37,178 nucleotides of DNA. Source: Penium margaritaceum (lineage: Eukaryota > Streptophyta > Zygnematophyceae > Desmidiales > Peniaceae). The notes under the pieces were generated by a model. It had not been told where the DNA came from, did not search any database, and saw only the letters and a program-made list of their open reading frames with translations. Below, one piece after another: positions 1 through 9,870 of this stretch. The stretch spans positions 1 through 37,178 of the forward strand of contig SZWC01023596.1 of assembly GCA_023375785.1 (NCBI GenBank), written 5' to 3'. Position numbers and translations under genes: made by a program. How positions within the stretch are numbered: position 1 is the stretch's first letter; the number at the start of each line of letters is the position of its first letter.

Positions 1-57
1 AGAATGTTAGTGCAATGTTGCTTGTTTTGTTGTGGCTACCCTCGTGCATTTGTGCAG

Positions 58-720
58 AGCTTCCAACTGGCTACGGACCTTGGACGAGCCCATGCCGAGC
101 TGGAGGTTCTTGTTGCGGCGCGCGATGCGGTTCAGTCCCAGCGTGCAGGCCCTCTCAGGGTGGGTTGTTGGAGAGGCGTTTGAGGAAAGTCCAGTTTTGT
201 GGTGCTTCAGATGCGCTTTCTGTGCGCATTCTCAGTAAGCCAGTCTCACAAATGCATTGATGCATTGATGTGGTCCCAACTTGGTGCGCCCGTGCACCTT
301 GCAGGATGTGCTGGCGCTGATGGTTTCGCTGTATGCCCTGGTTACAGTGGACGAGGACCCTGTCTTCCTCAGGTTGGTGTTTACCTTCCAGCAGTATTCT
401 GTTTTCTGGTTTTTCTAGCATGTGTGTTCCCTTCGTGTGGAGGCTAGACACTGAAAATGACTGTTTCGTGGGCATTCAGGTACAAGTACATCTCTCCAGA
501 CCAGGCGGAGCGTGTTCAAGCTGAAGTGGCAGCGGCTTGCAAGGAGCTTCGCCCACATACGCTGGCACTGGTGGACGCGCTGGGCTTGCCCCAGCATCTC
601 CTGGCCCCCATTGCCTTTGACTGGGTGGACTATGAATCGTGGAGCCACCAAGCAGCTGCTGGCACCGGGCAGCAGGCCAGGAAGATGTCGGTCAATGGCA
701 CCTCCCTCTATGCTCAGTAA
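58..720 (+). CDS. Acyl-CoA oxidase-like protein, last three exons (5' end outside window)
   Basis: Three exons join in frame: 58-159, 305-372 and 480-720, each with AG acceptors and GT donors (160 and 373). The first encodes a helix with TDLGRAHAELEVL, the second DVLALMVSLYALVTVDEDP, the third contains ELRPHTLALVDALGLP and LLAPIAFDWVDY before a TAA at 718-720. This succession matches the C-terminal ACOX domain of peroxisomal acyl-CoA oxidases, flavoenzymes that catalyse the first step of peroxisomal fatty-acid beta-oxidation and make hydrogen peroxide. The active-site part of the enzyme lies upstream of the window. The C-terminus reads SLYAQ, not an SKL-type PTS1 signal, so targeting would need an N-terminal PTS2 or a further unseen exon. 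Introns are 145 and 107 bases. Identification is from remembered family pattern, not a search. Confidence 0.72.
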
Positions 721-1132
721 ATAATGATTTTGTTATGTTTGATGTCTCTTATCCTCCGGAGTGGCCCGCGAGAAGGGGTTTTGGATAGAACCTGGATGTT
801 GCTTGCAACATGGTACATATCAGTCTTCTTTCCGAAAGAGTGATCAATGATTGCCGCCTCCGCCACCTCCTCCGCTCCTCACCCCCCTCGCCCCTTTCCT
901 ACTTCCCCTCCTTGCCCCCCTCCTTGTCCTCCTCGCCCTCTTTGTTCTTGCCCTCATCCTCCTCGCCCTGGTCATCCCCTCCCCCTCACCCCACTTGTCT
1001 TCGTGTCCTTTTTGTCAGGCTCGCTATGGCATCCTTGTTATCCTCGTCCTTTCTTTGTCCTCATCAGTGACGAGCTCGTCATGCTCATCCTTGACCTGCT
1101 CCATGCCCTGGTCGCAACTTTGGACCTGAACC
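721..1132. other. 3' flank of the oxidase gene, pyrimidine-rich tract
   Basis: No gene is visible. From about 865 to 1080 the plus strand is strongly pyrimidine-rich (runs of CCTCC, CCCCTC, TCCTCG). Open frames here arise from this composition. No clear polyadenylation motif was recognised after the oxidase stop codon. The stretch ends where the inverted-repeat arm starts. Confidence 0.5.
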
Positions 1133-1400
1133 GAGGAAAACGTAATTTTAGCAGGGTTTTCAAAAGGGCGTGCAAAAATGTCAGATTTCTGGCGGGGGAT
1201 GCAAAAAGATGGAATTTCTTGTGGGTCATGCCAAAATGGCAACTTTTCTGAGGGATACGCAAAAATGTCAACTTTTTCATGGGGCACGCAAAAATGTCAC
1301 ATTTTTGGAGGGGCGCACAGAAATGTCAACAAATGATCCCATCACTTTCTGGAGGGGCACACAAAAATGTCAGGTTCATCATGGCTGCGTCACATCATCA
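1133..1400 (+). repeat. Left inverted arm made of 29-base tandem units (split by element A)
   Basis: The arm begins GAGGAAAACG and holds about seven units of roughly 29 bases between 1166 and 1376, each built around GGGGCACGCAAAAATGTCA followed by a T-rich half. It is interrupted by the copia insertion and finishes at 10454-10462. The summed length, 268 plus 9, is 277 bases, identical to the inverted copy at 18866-19142. Both copies share the entry motif (TAGCAGGGTTTT), the unit order and the exit (CATCATGG then ACGTTCA). Inverted arms built of short tandem units recall foldback transposons; this assignment is inference. Confidence 0.75.
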
Positions 1401-1979
1401 TGTAGGTAGGCGCAGTTGCTGTGCTAGCAAGGAAGTAGATGACAAGCAACACAATACGCCATGGATCGGGGAACGCTCACGACTTAGAAAATAGAGTCAC
1501 AGCTAGATTAGCGAGAGTGAGTGTGAGCGAGGTGGTGAGAGCCAGTTGACCGGGCCACCCACGCGAGGCTATCGTCGTGGGGCCCGGACGCCACCCAGGG
1601 ATCGAACCCGACCCTGGAGCGAACGAGCTCCAGGCGGTTTCTCACACTTCGGCACAAGCCGGACGTGTGGTCCCAAGGGATCAGCAACCCGGTTCACCAC
1701 TCTAGGAACATGCAAGCATGCAATCAACTAACAGGCATGCATTCCCACAAGTTGTATCCCCTTTTAGTATGAGTGCATTACTAAACTAAGGCATGCGACA
1801 AGACTGGTGCTGAAGCCACAACTTGGCAGCTTGAGGGAGGCACATCCTCTGTGTTCTTCATGCTGCACCACAGTCTTGCACCATGTAGCCTTAATCCAGA
1901 TTAATCACCTGCAGTGGTGAGATGTGTGTGTGAATGGAGACAAGAGGGCACTTGCGTGTGTTCGTGACAATAACCAACA
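1401..1979 (-). repeat. 3' LTR of copia element A
   Basis: On the minus strand it starts TGTTGGTTATTG and ends CTACCTACA, giving TG...CA ends. It matches 9870-10448 with no indels. It contains a Pol III B-box-like motif (GGTTCGATCC on the minus strand, 1599-1608) and an A-box-like motif (TGGTGAACCGG, 1689-1699). No convincing TATA box was seen. Confidence 0.93.
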
Positions 1980-1986
1980 CTCCCCC
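1980..1986 (-). promoter_or_regulatory. Polypurine tract of element A
   Basis: The minus strand reads GGGGGAG immediately before the TGTTGG start of the 3' LTR. This is the usual place and form of the plus-strand primer in copia elements. Confidence 0.85.
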
Positions 1987-1990
1987 ATGN

Positions 1991-4624
1991 CTTTGAACAT
2001 TCCACTGCTGAGCGCTTTGGTGAGAAAGTCTGCACGCTGTTGACGAGTGTCGACCCAGACGACCTGAACTTCACCAGCAGCAATGCGCTCGCGTACAAAG
2101 TGATGCTCAATGTTGATGTGCTTAGTGCGAGAGTGATGCATGCCATCGTGCTCAGCGATTGCCTTCGCACTCTGGTTGTCACAGCGCAGGGTGATGCAAT
2201 GAATGGGAACACGCAACTGCTGCAACAAGCGGGACAACCACACACTCTCACACGTACCTGCACCCAGTGCCACATACTCTGCCTCACTTGAGCTCCTCGC
2301 AACACAACCCTGTTTTCCACTCTTCCAGGAGACTGCAGTCCCCCCGACGAGAAAGATGTAACCAGTGCGGCTGCGAGCATCTGTGTCATGTGCCCAGTCG
2401 CTGTCTGTGTAGCCGTCAACGACTACAGAGGGCTGAGCACGGTAGCAGAGTCCTACGCGTGCAGTGGACAACGCGTAGCGGACGACGCGCAGTGCGGCCT
2501 CGAGATGCTTCTGCCGAGGCTGCTGCAAGAACTGGGCAAGGAAGTTGACCGCAAAGGCCACATCTGCCCTAGTGGTGGTGGCGAGATACATGAGGGAGCC
2601 GACAACACTAAGGTACTTGGTGACATCGACTGGCTCGCCCAGCTGTGCTGTGTCCAACGACTTCAGTAGACGCTGACCTGCTGGAGTCATTGGTGTGGAT
2701 GCGGTGGGAACGTCTGCGAGCAGGGGAGCGAACCGCTCCCCCAGCGTGCGGATGTACGCGGCCTGGTGCACGTGCAGGGTGCGACGCTGACGATCACGCT
2801 CAAGCTCCATCCCCAAAAACACGCGTGCAGGACCTAGGTCCTTCATCTTGTACACAGACTGCAGCAGACCCTTCACTGACTGGACAGCTGCCGGGCTGGG
2901 CGAGGCAATGAGCAGGTCATCAACATAGACCAACACTGCAACGAACGGCTCTGAGGGATCGCTCAAGAAGAGCGCTGGATCGACCGTGCTGCGACGGTAG
3001 CCTCCCCGCTCGAGAGTCGAGGAGATCTCCATGTTCCAGCATCGCGGAGACTGCTTGAGCCCGTAGAGGGCCTTGCGCAGTCTCCGGACCTTGCTTGTGC
3101 CATCAGTGAAGCCAGGGGGCTGGATCATGTAGATCTCCTCATCGAGCTTCCCGTGCAGGAAGGCGTTGTTGACGTCCATCTGCTCCAGTTCCCAGTCGTG
3201 CTAGGCGACGAGACTTAAGAGTGCTCGAGCCGTGGTGTATCTCCCGACCGGAGCAAAGGTCTCATCAAAGTCAACACCGGGGATCTGGGAGAATCCCTTT
3301 GCTGTAAGACGTGCCTTGTGCCGGTCGACAGTTCCATCGAACTTCAGCTTGTGCCGAAGGACCCATCGGGCGGAGACTGCCTTGCGACCTGCAGGCAGAT
3401 CCACCAGTTCAAAGACTCCATGATCTTGGAGGGCTGTGAGCTCCTCCTGCATGGCCTTCTCCCAGAGGTCAACGTCTGCTGCCTCACGAGCCTCCCGGAC
3501 AGTGGTGGGCTCAGGAGGGAGAGCAGGGAGGCCAGCGGCCGCAAAGCATGCGGCGACATAACCAGCGACGGAAGACTCAAGAGCACCGTGAAACTCGTGG
3601 GCTACAAGAGCATAGCCAACTACAGAGTTTGGGTGCACGACACTCACAGATAGGCCCAGTGCGTCAAGGCCGGTGGGGCGCGCTGACGGACCAGCTGTGG
3701 AGGGTGTGGCTCTAGAGCGAGTGACTCGCTGAGAGGCAGTGGATGAGCCTGCCGGGACAGCCTCAGTAGGCGCCCTAGAGGAGGAGGGCTGAGAGGAGGG
3801 AAGAGCACGAAGTCTCCCCCCATGAGTATAAGGCTCTGGGCAAGGGGGCCGAGCCTGAGGCTCACCGCCTGCAGTGGTGTCAAGCACTGGAGAAACTGCA
3901 GGGCCCGGGGATGAGGTGGAAGTGGAGCGAGCAGTGGACTGTGCGGGAGTGGGTGCCGAGTGTGAGGACTTGGGGATGGCGGTAGACGACAAGGGCACAG
4001 GACTGCCGGTTGAGGACCGGGGTGACTCGGACTCCGGGGAGGGGGCTGAGGCCTCTGACCCGGAGGAGACTGAGTCCTCGTTACTGTCCGGAGGAGTGAC
4101 AACAGGGGACGCTGTCTGAGGAGAAGACGTGAACGCACGGAGATCGGAGGCTGGAAGAGACCCACCCCCCCCAAGCCGACGAAGCGAGGAGAGAGACGAC
4201 GGAGGTGGGACATGGGACAGGTCACGGGGAAAGACATCCTCAAAGAAGAGAGCGTCACGCGACTCGATGACACGGGAACGGTCGGGGTCCCAGAAACGCC
4301 ACGCCTTAGACATGGCAGAGACGCCAAGAAACGTGCAGAGGCGCGCACGAGGACTCAGTTTGCCATCACGAGAGTCCTCCGGCAACCAGACAGCAGCCAC
4401 ACAGCCCCAGACATGAGCCAGGCGAAGGTCAGCACGGCGGCCATACCAGCGCTCAAAGGGGGTGATGTGGCGGGGAAGGGGACCGTGGGGAACACGGTTC
4501 CATACCCAGGTCATGTAGCACATGGCCTCGAATGAAAAGACGGACGAGAGTGAGGACTCGCTGAGGAGAGTACGAACTCCATCAGCGAGGGTGCGATTCC
4601 AGCGTTCCGAGACACCGTTCTGCT
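1991..4624 (-). pseudogene. Element A integrase C-terminus, reverse transcriptase and RNase H (one nonsense codon)
   Basis: After the join at 4625 the frame resumes at QNGVSERWNRTL, the end of the copia integrase core. It continues through the integrase C-terminal region, a long Pro/Ser-rich linker (about 3650-4150) and reverse transcriptase. RT starts near WVLRHKLKFDGTVDRHKARL, continues with MDVNNAFLHGKL and has the catalytic YVDD at 2916-2927. RNase H follows, with GYTDSDW, SSSEAEYVALG and the conserved tail DFLTKAL. A single in-frame TAG at 3201-3203 stands where copia RTs usually have Gln, four codons after LSLV. The rest is open. The tail is cut by the n at 1990, so the natural stop is not seen. 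Confidence 0.88.
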
Positions 4625-4625
4625 N

Positions 4626-6132
4626 CACAGGCCAGTTCGGCCTGTGGCAGCCAGGACTCAAGGGTGGAGCAGACGTCACTCTTTTGCCGAAGGGCAAAAA
4701 CCCAGCGCATTCGAGAGAAATCGTCTGTGAGACAGAGGACATAACGTCCGACACCCCCAAGGGCGTCATGGGCAAGGGGTCCCATGACATCAGCGTGTAG
4801 GAGATCAAGTGGGTGAGACGTGCGAGACTCAGAAGTGGAGAATGGGGAGCGATGCATTTTGCCTTGAGCACAGTCGAGACAGTCAGTGGGGCAGGGTGCA
4901 GGGAACGTGTCGGCATCAAGGCCATTTGCAGGCATGTCCCGAAGCAGACTGTCAATGGCAGCAGTGTGAATGTGACAGAGACGACGATGGAGCAACTGTG
5001 CATGTGCAGGAGTGAGGGAACGGGCCACATGAACAAGAGCAGTCGTGGAGGGATGAGGTGCAAACGAGGGTACGCGGAACAGACGGTCACAGCGAGTGCC
5101 TCGCAGTAAGACACGACCAGTGCTGCGATGCATGACAGAGGCAACACCACGGCTGGATGAGAAGTCCATGCCCTGGTCGTCGAGAGTCGTAACAGACAGC
5201 AGACTGAGCTCAAGAGCAGGCACGTAGAGAACGTCAGGGAGGAAGAGCTCCCCCCCAGGGCCAACGAAGTGGACGACACCGACCCCCTGTACAGGGAGAA
5301 GGTGGCCAGAGCCAGTGCGCACAAAGCGAACAGAACCAACAGGACCCAACGACACAAACGCTGAATGACAGGAAGTCATATGGTGGGTGGCTCCTGAATC
5401 AAGGATCCAGAAGCCACCCGTCATACGGACAGACGCAGGGTCACGACTCACAGCAGCGATGGCAGAATGTGGAAAGAGACGCTGGCCACAAGCAGCAAGG
5501 CAACGAGGGAGACTGTACGACTGCCAATTCTCAATCCATGGGATATCATCTGGGGGACACCCCTGAACATGACCGGAGGGGGGTCCACGAAGAGACAAGT
5601 CAACAGCACACGCAAGGCCCTCCTCGACTGAACGTACACTCTCACCTCCCTGATCACGGAGGTGACGCTGGTGGATGGCGTGAGAGAGCGCAGAGTCCAA
5701 CTGGCGCTCGTCCTCAGGGGGTCCGGTGATGAGTGCCGTGGAGGTGTGTGGCTGGGGACCAGGAGTGCGGGACGCCCATGGTGGAGGTGAGTAGAAGCCG
5801 GAAGGAGGCCCGAAGTAGACAGGACCTTCAAATCCCGGGGGCCAACCCCAGGGTGTAGGTGGAGAAGGTGCAGAGAGGACAGTGCTGTAGGCAGCTGCTG
5901 CAGGGGATGGTGAAGACGTGTGCGTGGAGCTACGACTGGACCCTGTGGAGGTGGAGGAGCGGGCAGAGCCTCCACCTGACCCTGAAGAGCGTGCCCAGTG
6001 AGCACGCATGGCTGAGGCCAGGCGTGCATCATCTGGTGGTTCAGGGCACTTGGGCGCTGCATGACCAGCGGCGCCACAGTTCCAGCAAGTGACAGTGCTG
6101 GAGGAGGAGGAGTGAGATGCTGTGCTATCAGA
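4626..6132 (-). CDS. Element A nucleocapsid zinc knuckle, protease and integrase N-terminal part
   Basis: In frame order this stretch encodes a CCHC zinc knuckle, CWNCGAAGHAAPKC (6046-6087), then an aspartic protease with LDSGATHHMT (DSGA at 5389-5400). The GAG-pre-integrase zinc region follows (RRLCHIH then CPTDCLDCAQGK, about 4880-5010), and then the integrase core with its first catalytic Asp in HADVMGPL (4789-4791) and TDDFSRMRWVF. The frame fails at 4625. The second catalytic Asp block, normally a few dozen residues before QNGVSER, is absent on both sides of the n. The domain order protease-integrase-RT identifies Ty1/copia. The join at 6133 is flanked by a repeated 9-base string, and ignoring the repeat keeps this frame continuous with gag. 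Confidence 0.88.
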
Positions 6133-6133
6133 N

Positions 6134-7699
6134 GCTATCAGAACCGCGGCCTTTTCCCCCTTTCCCCTGTCCTCCACCGCCAGAGCCACCTCCTCTGCCT
6201 TTACCTTTGTTGCCGCCTCCACCACGCCCACTTCCTTGGGAAGCAAGGGAAGTGGCGGTGGTAGTGAAGGTGGAGACGGAGGATAAGCTGGAGGCTGATG
6301 AGGTAGAGGAGGAGGGAAGTGCGGTGGTCGCTGCTGCAACAGCTGCACGGTGGATGCGTTTATTCTGCAAGGAGCTCCACCAGTCAGTGAGGCGCTGGGA
6401 GGTGAACTCCCACAAAGCCCCAATCCCAGGGGGTGCGTCAGCGGGAACAGGCATTGCCGCCAGACGCTCCAACTCTGTGGCCTTCACTTCGCGAAAGATG
6501 TCGCTGAGTTCAGGGATGAGACCGTTGACGATGGAGAGGACAGCGGGGAGTTGGCCTGGGGCGGCTTTGCCGAGGTCACGCAGCAGGCGCAGACTGCGAG
6601 CCCAGTAGGCGTCAGCAGTCTCGTCAGCACGCATGGAGAGCGTGTTGAACTGGACGGTGAGGACGCTCTGTGCCGCGTGACCAGTGACTGTCGTGCGCCG
6701 CTTGATCAGGGCATAAGCCCCNATGCGTTTGTTCTGCAAGGAGCTCCACCAGTCAGTGAGGCGCTGGGAGGTGAACTCCCACAAAGCCCCAATCCCAGGG
6801 GGTGCGTCAGCGGGAACAGGCATTGCCGCCAGACGCTCCAACTCTGTGGCCTTCACTTCGCGAAAGATGTCGCTGAGTTCAGGGATGAGACCGTTGACGA
6901 TGGAGAGGACAGCGGGGAGTTGGCCTGGGGCGGCTTTGCCGAGGTCACGCAGCAGGCGCAGACTGCGAGCCCAGTAGGCGTCAGCAGTCTCGTCAGCACG
7001 CATGGAGAGCGTGTTGAACTGGACGGTGAGGACGCTCTGTGCCGCGTGACCAGTGACTGTCGTGCGCCGCTTGATCAGGGCATAAGCCCCGACCGGGTCA
7101 GCGGGAGTGCGGCGTGCAGTGTCAGCATTGTATGATCCAATCTCATCAGTGAGATTGTCTGGTCCAGCGCGAATGAGGGCTCGGACTGCTCGCGCTGACT
7201 CAGAATCGACAGGCACAAAAGGTGGGACAACAGAGGGATTTGGTGCATGGTAGTATTCCCAGAGTTGTTCTCCTTGTGCCCAGGCACTAAAACGAACCTC
7301 CCAAGAGTGAGAGGTGAGACTGGGTGTGAAGTGAGGTGGGGTGGAATCAAAGTCAGGCTTGCGTTGCACTGTTGAGGCAAGCGCTTTGGCTGCAGCAGCG
7401 CCAGCAGCTGCGGCGACTGCAAGTGGATCAGAGGTAGATGTACCAGCAGCAGTGGAAGCGGAAGCGGGAGAAGTGGAAAAAGCGACAACAATGCTAGCGG
7501 ACTGAGTGCTGCGCAGTGTTGGCTGCAGGCGATTCAGAACCAAGTCAGCAATGTGGTCGGCGAATGTCTCTTGATCAGCCTGCTCAGCCTTAAGTTTTTC
7601 CTCAGCAGCCCGCTGAGCACTAAGAGCTGCCTGTAATGCAGTGCGCTCACACTGAAGCTCAGCCTGCAGTGCTGTGTATTGGTCATCGTCAACTGGCAT
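6134..7699 (-). CDS. Element A Gag (capsid), with an internal duplication at an assembly join
   Basis: The first good ATG is at 7697-7699 (protein start MPVDDDQYTAL); the frame is open further upstream to about 7831. The N-terminus is a predicted coiled coil rich in Glu, Ala and Gln, followed by an Ala/Ser/Thr linker. Then comes a copia-type Gag domain (SWEVRFSAWAQGEQLWEYY, then ADAYWARSLRLLRDLGK and NGLIPELSDIF), and a Gly/Lys/Arg-rich basic tail before the zinc knuckle of the next segment. A block of 123 codons appears twice around the n at 6722. The copies differ by one base, so this is probably an overlap left by the assembler, not a real duplicated domain. Confidence 0.85.
6354..7090 (+). 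repeat. 368-base direct duplication separated by one n (assembly overlap)
   Basis: Positions 6354-6721 and 6723-7090 match apart from one base near the start (TTTATTCTG against TTTGTTCTG). The n at 6722 lies exactly between them. This is what a scaffold join with an unmerged overlap looks like. Confidence 0.9.
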
Positions 7700-7870
7700 T
7701 GTGCCAGCGACGTGACGCTGCCGAAAAAATTTCGGCAGAGTTTCCCTTGCCCGAGTGGGCGTGGGAAGTAAAAGATCGGTGTTGAAAGTGCGCTGCAAGG
7801 CAACAACCTGAACGCACGAACACGCCAACACAGGGAAGGCAAAGAGTGCGGAGGTACAAGAAAGGCAGGC

Positions 7871-8773
7871 TCACCACGCACTGCGGTGCAAAGAGAACAG
7901 TGGTGGAAGTGCTGCTGCAGCTAAGGAGGAGACGGATGCAACAAAGGACGATGTGGTGACGACAAAGCAGGCTACACCTGTCAGAGCTGCACCTGACAGA
8001 GCGACGACAACAGCAGCGATCAAAATCAACAGTTGTAGATGTCGAGTGACTGATGATGATGTGGATGACAGAGAGACTGCCTGTGTTGTGGAGATGTCAG
8101 CAGAGCCAACTGCATTGGAGAGTGCTGTGGCTGCTGAGGCTGCGGCGGATGCAACTGCGTCTGCTGCTGCAGCAACCTGAATGGCTATGTTGACCGCAGA
8201 GGCCGCCAAGAGTCCCTGGTCAACCGCTGCAGTATATGCGTCAACGGCTAGACCTGTAGCAGTGCTAGCTGGTGCACGTGAGGCACGTGCTATGGCTGCA
8301 AGGGTGGTGGCAACGGCAGCGCTGGACAAAAGGATAGCCAGCAATGCTGAGAGAATATCAAGGGACGGAATGGGCTCTGCAGCAAATGTGGTTGGGGATG
8401 CAGCACGACGCGGAGCGGAGGCCTCGGATGCTGCCGCTGCATCAGGTGGAGTTGCACCACGAGGAACAGAACGGCGGTGTTGCGGTCGCGTCCTATGGGA
8501 AATGGGTGGTCTTACCAGAGAGTGAAGAGGTCGGTGGCTGTTTTGTGGTGCTGTTGTCGAATGGTTCAGCGACGTTGGCGTGTCGTCGTCGGCTGATTGA
8601 CAGCGTGTTGCGTAGTCCCTCGCGTCCGCCCACGCGTAGTGATCAGCGGGATCGTAGTCTTCACCGAGATGATACCCCGGACTGCTGCGACGCACCCTCG
8701 ACCACACCTCTCTCTCCCCTCTCTCCTCGTAGTATGCAAGCTCCTCGTCAGTGTTTGCACCGTCCTGAGCCAC
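7871..8773 (-). CDS. Unidentified Ala-rich open frame with hydrophobic segments, upstream of gag in element A
   Basis: This frame is open for about 300 codons between stops, sense to the element, and ends 172 bases before the gag ATG. The first 60 residues are acidic and charged (DEELAYYEERGEREVW, then DYDPADHYAWADARDY), followed by a basic Pro/Ser stretch. Strongly hydrophobic segments lie at about residues 140-162, 246-268 and 269-293, with an Ala-rich stretch near 186-215. It has no ATG at all; the first possible codon is GTG at 8771-8773, just after an in-frame TAA. If translated, it would need a spliced leader exon or non-AUG initiation. Alternatively it is an accident of GCN-rich composition. 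I recognise no family. Confidence 0.35.
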   Translation of the reverse strand: MAQDGANTDEELAYYEERGEREVWSRVRRSSPGYHLGEDYDPADHYAWADARDYATRCQSADDDTPTSLNHSTTAPQNSHRPLHSLVRPPISHRTRPQHRRSVPRGATPPDAAAASEASAPRRAASPTTFAAEPIPSLDILSALLAILLSSAAVATTLAAIARASRAPASTATGLAVDAYTAAVDQGLLAASAVNIAIQVAAAADAVASAAASAATALSNAVGSADISTTQAVSLSSTSSSVTRHLQLLILIAAVVVALSGAALTGVACFVVTTSSFVASVSSLAAAALPPLFSLHRSAW

Positions 8774-8889
8774 TGTTTATGACAGAGGTGCTGGCTCGAT
8801 CTCAGGTGGAGACGCCAGTGTACAGATTGATGGGCTGCCTCGGGGCAGCCCGCGGTGGCTGAGAGCACGCTAGGTTCAAGTCTGGCTGC

Positions 8890-9057
8890 AGGGTTGGGGC
8901 TAAGGTCACGGCTGTGATAGTAGCGGTTGCACAGAGCGGCGGATGCTGCGGCTGCCCAGACTGCCACCTCTGCAGGATTGGGGCTGAGATCACGGCTGTG
9001 AGAGCACCAGTTGCACAGAGTGGCGGCTGCTGCGGCTGCCCAGGCTGCTACCTAAGT
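8890..9057 (-). repeat. 84-base tandem duplication in the element A leader
   Basis: The motif TTGGGGCT...TCACGGCTGTGA recurs 84 bases apart (about 8894 and 8978), followed each time by a GCGGCTGCCCAG block. The unit length is a multiple of three. Confidence 0.65.
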
Positions 9058-9243
9058 TGCTTCTCGTGCCAAGCGGCTAAGCGGCTTAGCCCAAGCGGCT
9101 GCAAGGCATGACCGCTGCTGTTGTTGCTTGGGTCGCTACGGCCTTATGTTGTGGCGGGTTAGGGTTCCCCGTCTGTCGACGCCAGCGGCTCCCCAGAGTA
9201 GCGGCTGCTGCTGCTGTCCAAGCTGCGGCGGTCTAGACCGACA

Positions 9244-9555
9244 CCTACGCTGCTGCTGTTGTTGCTTGGTCCGCCATGGCCCAAGCCTCGGAATCACCAG
9301 TTGGTTGATGATAGCGGCTGCCCAGAGTGGCGGCCGCTGGTGATGTCCAAGCTGCTGCGGTCTCGCGCTCAGATCTGTGAGTCTGACATTAGATTGTCAC
9401 CTACGCTGCTGCTGCTGTTGCTTGGTTCGCCATGGCCCAAGCCTCGGAATCACCAGTCGGTTGATGACAGCGGCTGCCCAGAGTGGCGGCCGCTGCTGAT
9501 GTCCAAGCTGCTGCGATCTCACTCTCAGATCTGCGAGTGTGACGTTAGACCATCA
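9244..9555 (-). repeat. 156-base tandem repeat in the element A leader
   Basis: Two complete copies (9244-9399 and 9400-9555) are followed by a partial third from 9556; a diverged copy precedes them. On the minus strand each has an ATG or GTG followed by codons for A-D/N-Q-A-T and an Ala run. Each then has GTAGGT or GTAAGT, which resemble splice donors. The unit is 52 codons long. The GC-rich leader from 8774 to 9858 contains no other recognisable gene. Confidence 0.7.
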
Positions 9556-9858
9556 CTTACGCTGCTGCTGCTGTTGCTTGGTCCGCCACGGCCCTATGCT
9601 GTGGCTTGAGCGGGGTTGCCCGTCGCTCGATATGAGAAGCTGCTCAGAGTGGCAGCTGTTGCTGCTGCCTAAGCTGCCCAGACCTCGTGCTGAGATGCAC
9701 GAGTGTTATGCAAGCGGGTCTACAGAATGACCGCCGCTGCTGCTGATGCTGCTTAGGCTGCCGCTGTCTCGCACTGTGGCTTATGGGGAATCACCAGACG
9801 CTTAGCGCATGAGGTTCATGAGGTCCCAGGACGTCACGGCGGGAGGGACAACCCTCCT

Positions 9859-9870
9859 GCTCTGATACCA
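9859..9870 (-). promoter_or_regulatory. Primer binding site of element A (tRNA-iMet type)
   Basis: The minus strand reads TGGTATCAGAGC directly after the 5' LTR. This is complementary to the 3' end of plant initiator methionine tRNA, the standard primer of copia elements. Confidence 0.95.

Noticed and set aside
810..1251. Plus-strand frames of up to 134 codons after the oxidase gene
   Set aside because: They are Pro/Ser/Leu-rich translations of a pyrimidine tract and run into the inverted-repeat arm.
1166..1376. The 29-base repeat array as a CRISPR array
   Set aside because: Units abut each other without unique spacers, they are diverged, and the setting is a eukaryotic transposon region.
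6350..7135. A 261-codon plus-strand frame opposite gag of element A
   Set aside because: It is an antisense shadow of gag and includes the duplicated block and the n.
8914..9730. Plus-strand open frames in the element A leader, including one with a 52-residue repeat
   Set aside because: They are antisense to the element and follow from the 156-base and 84-base GC-rich tandem repeats.
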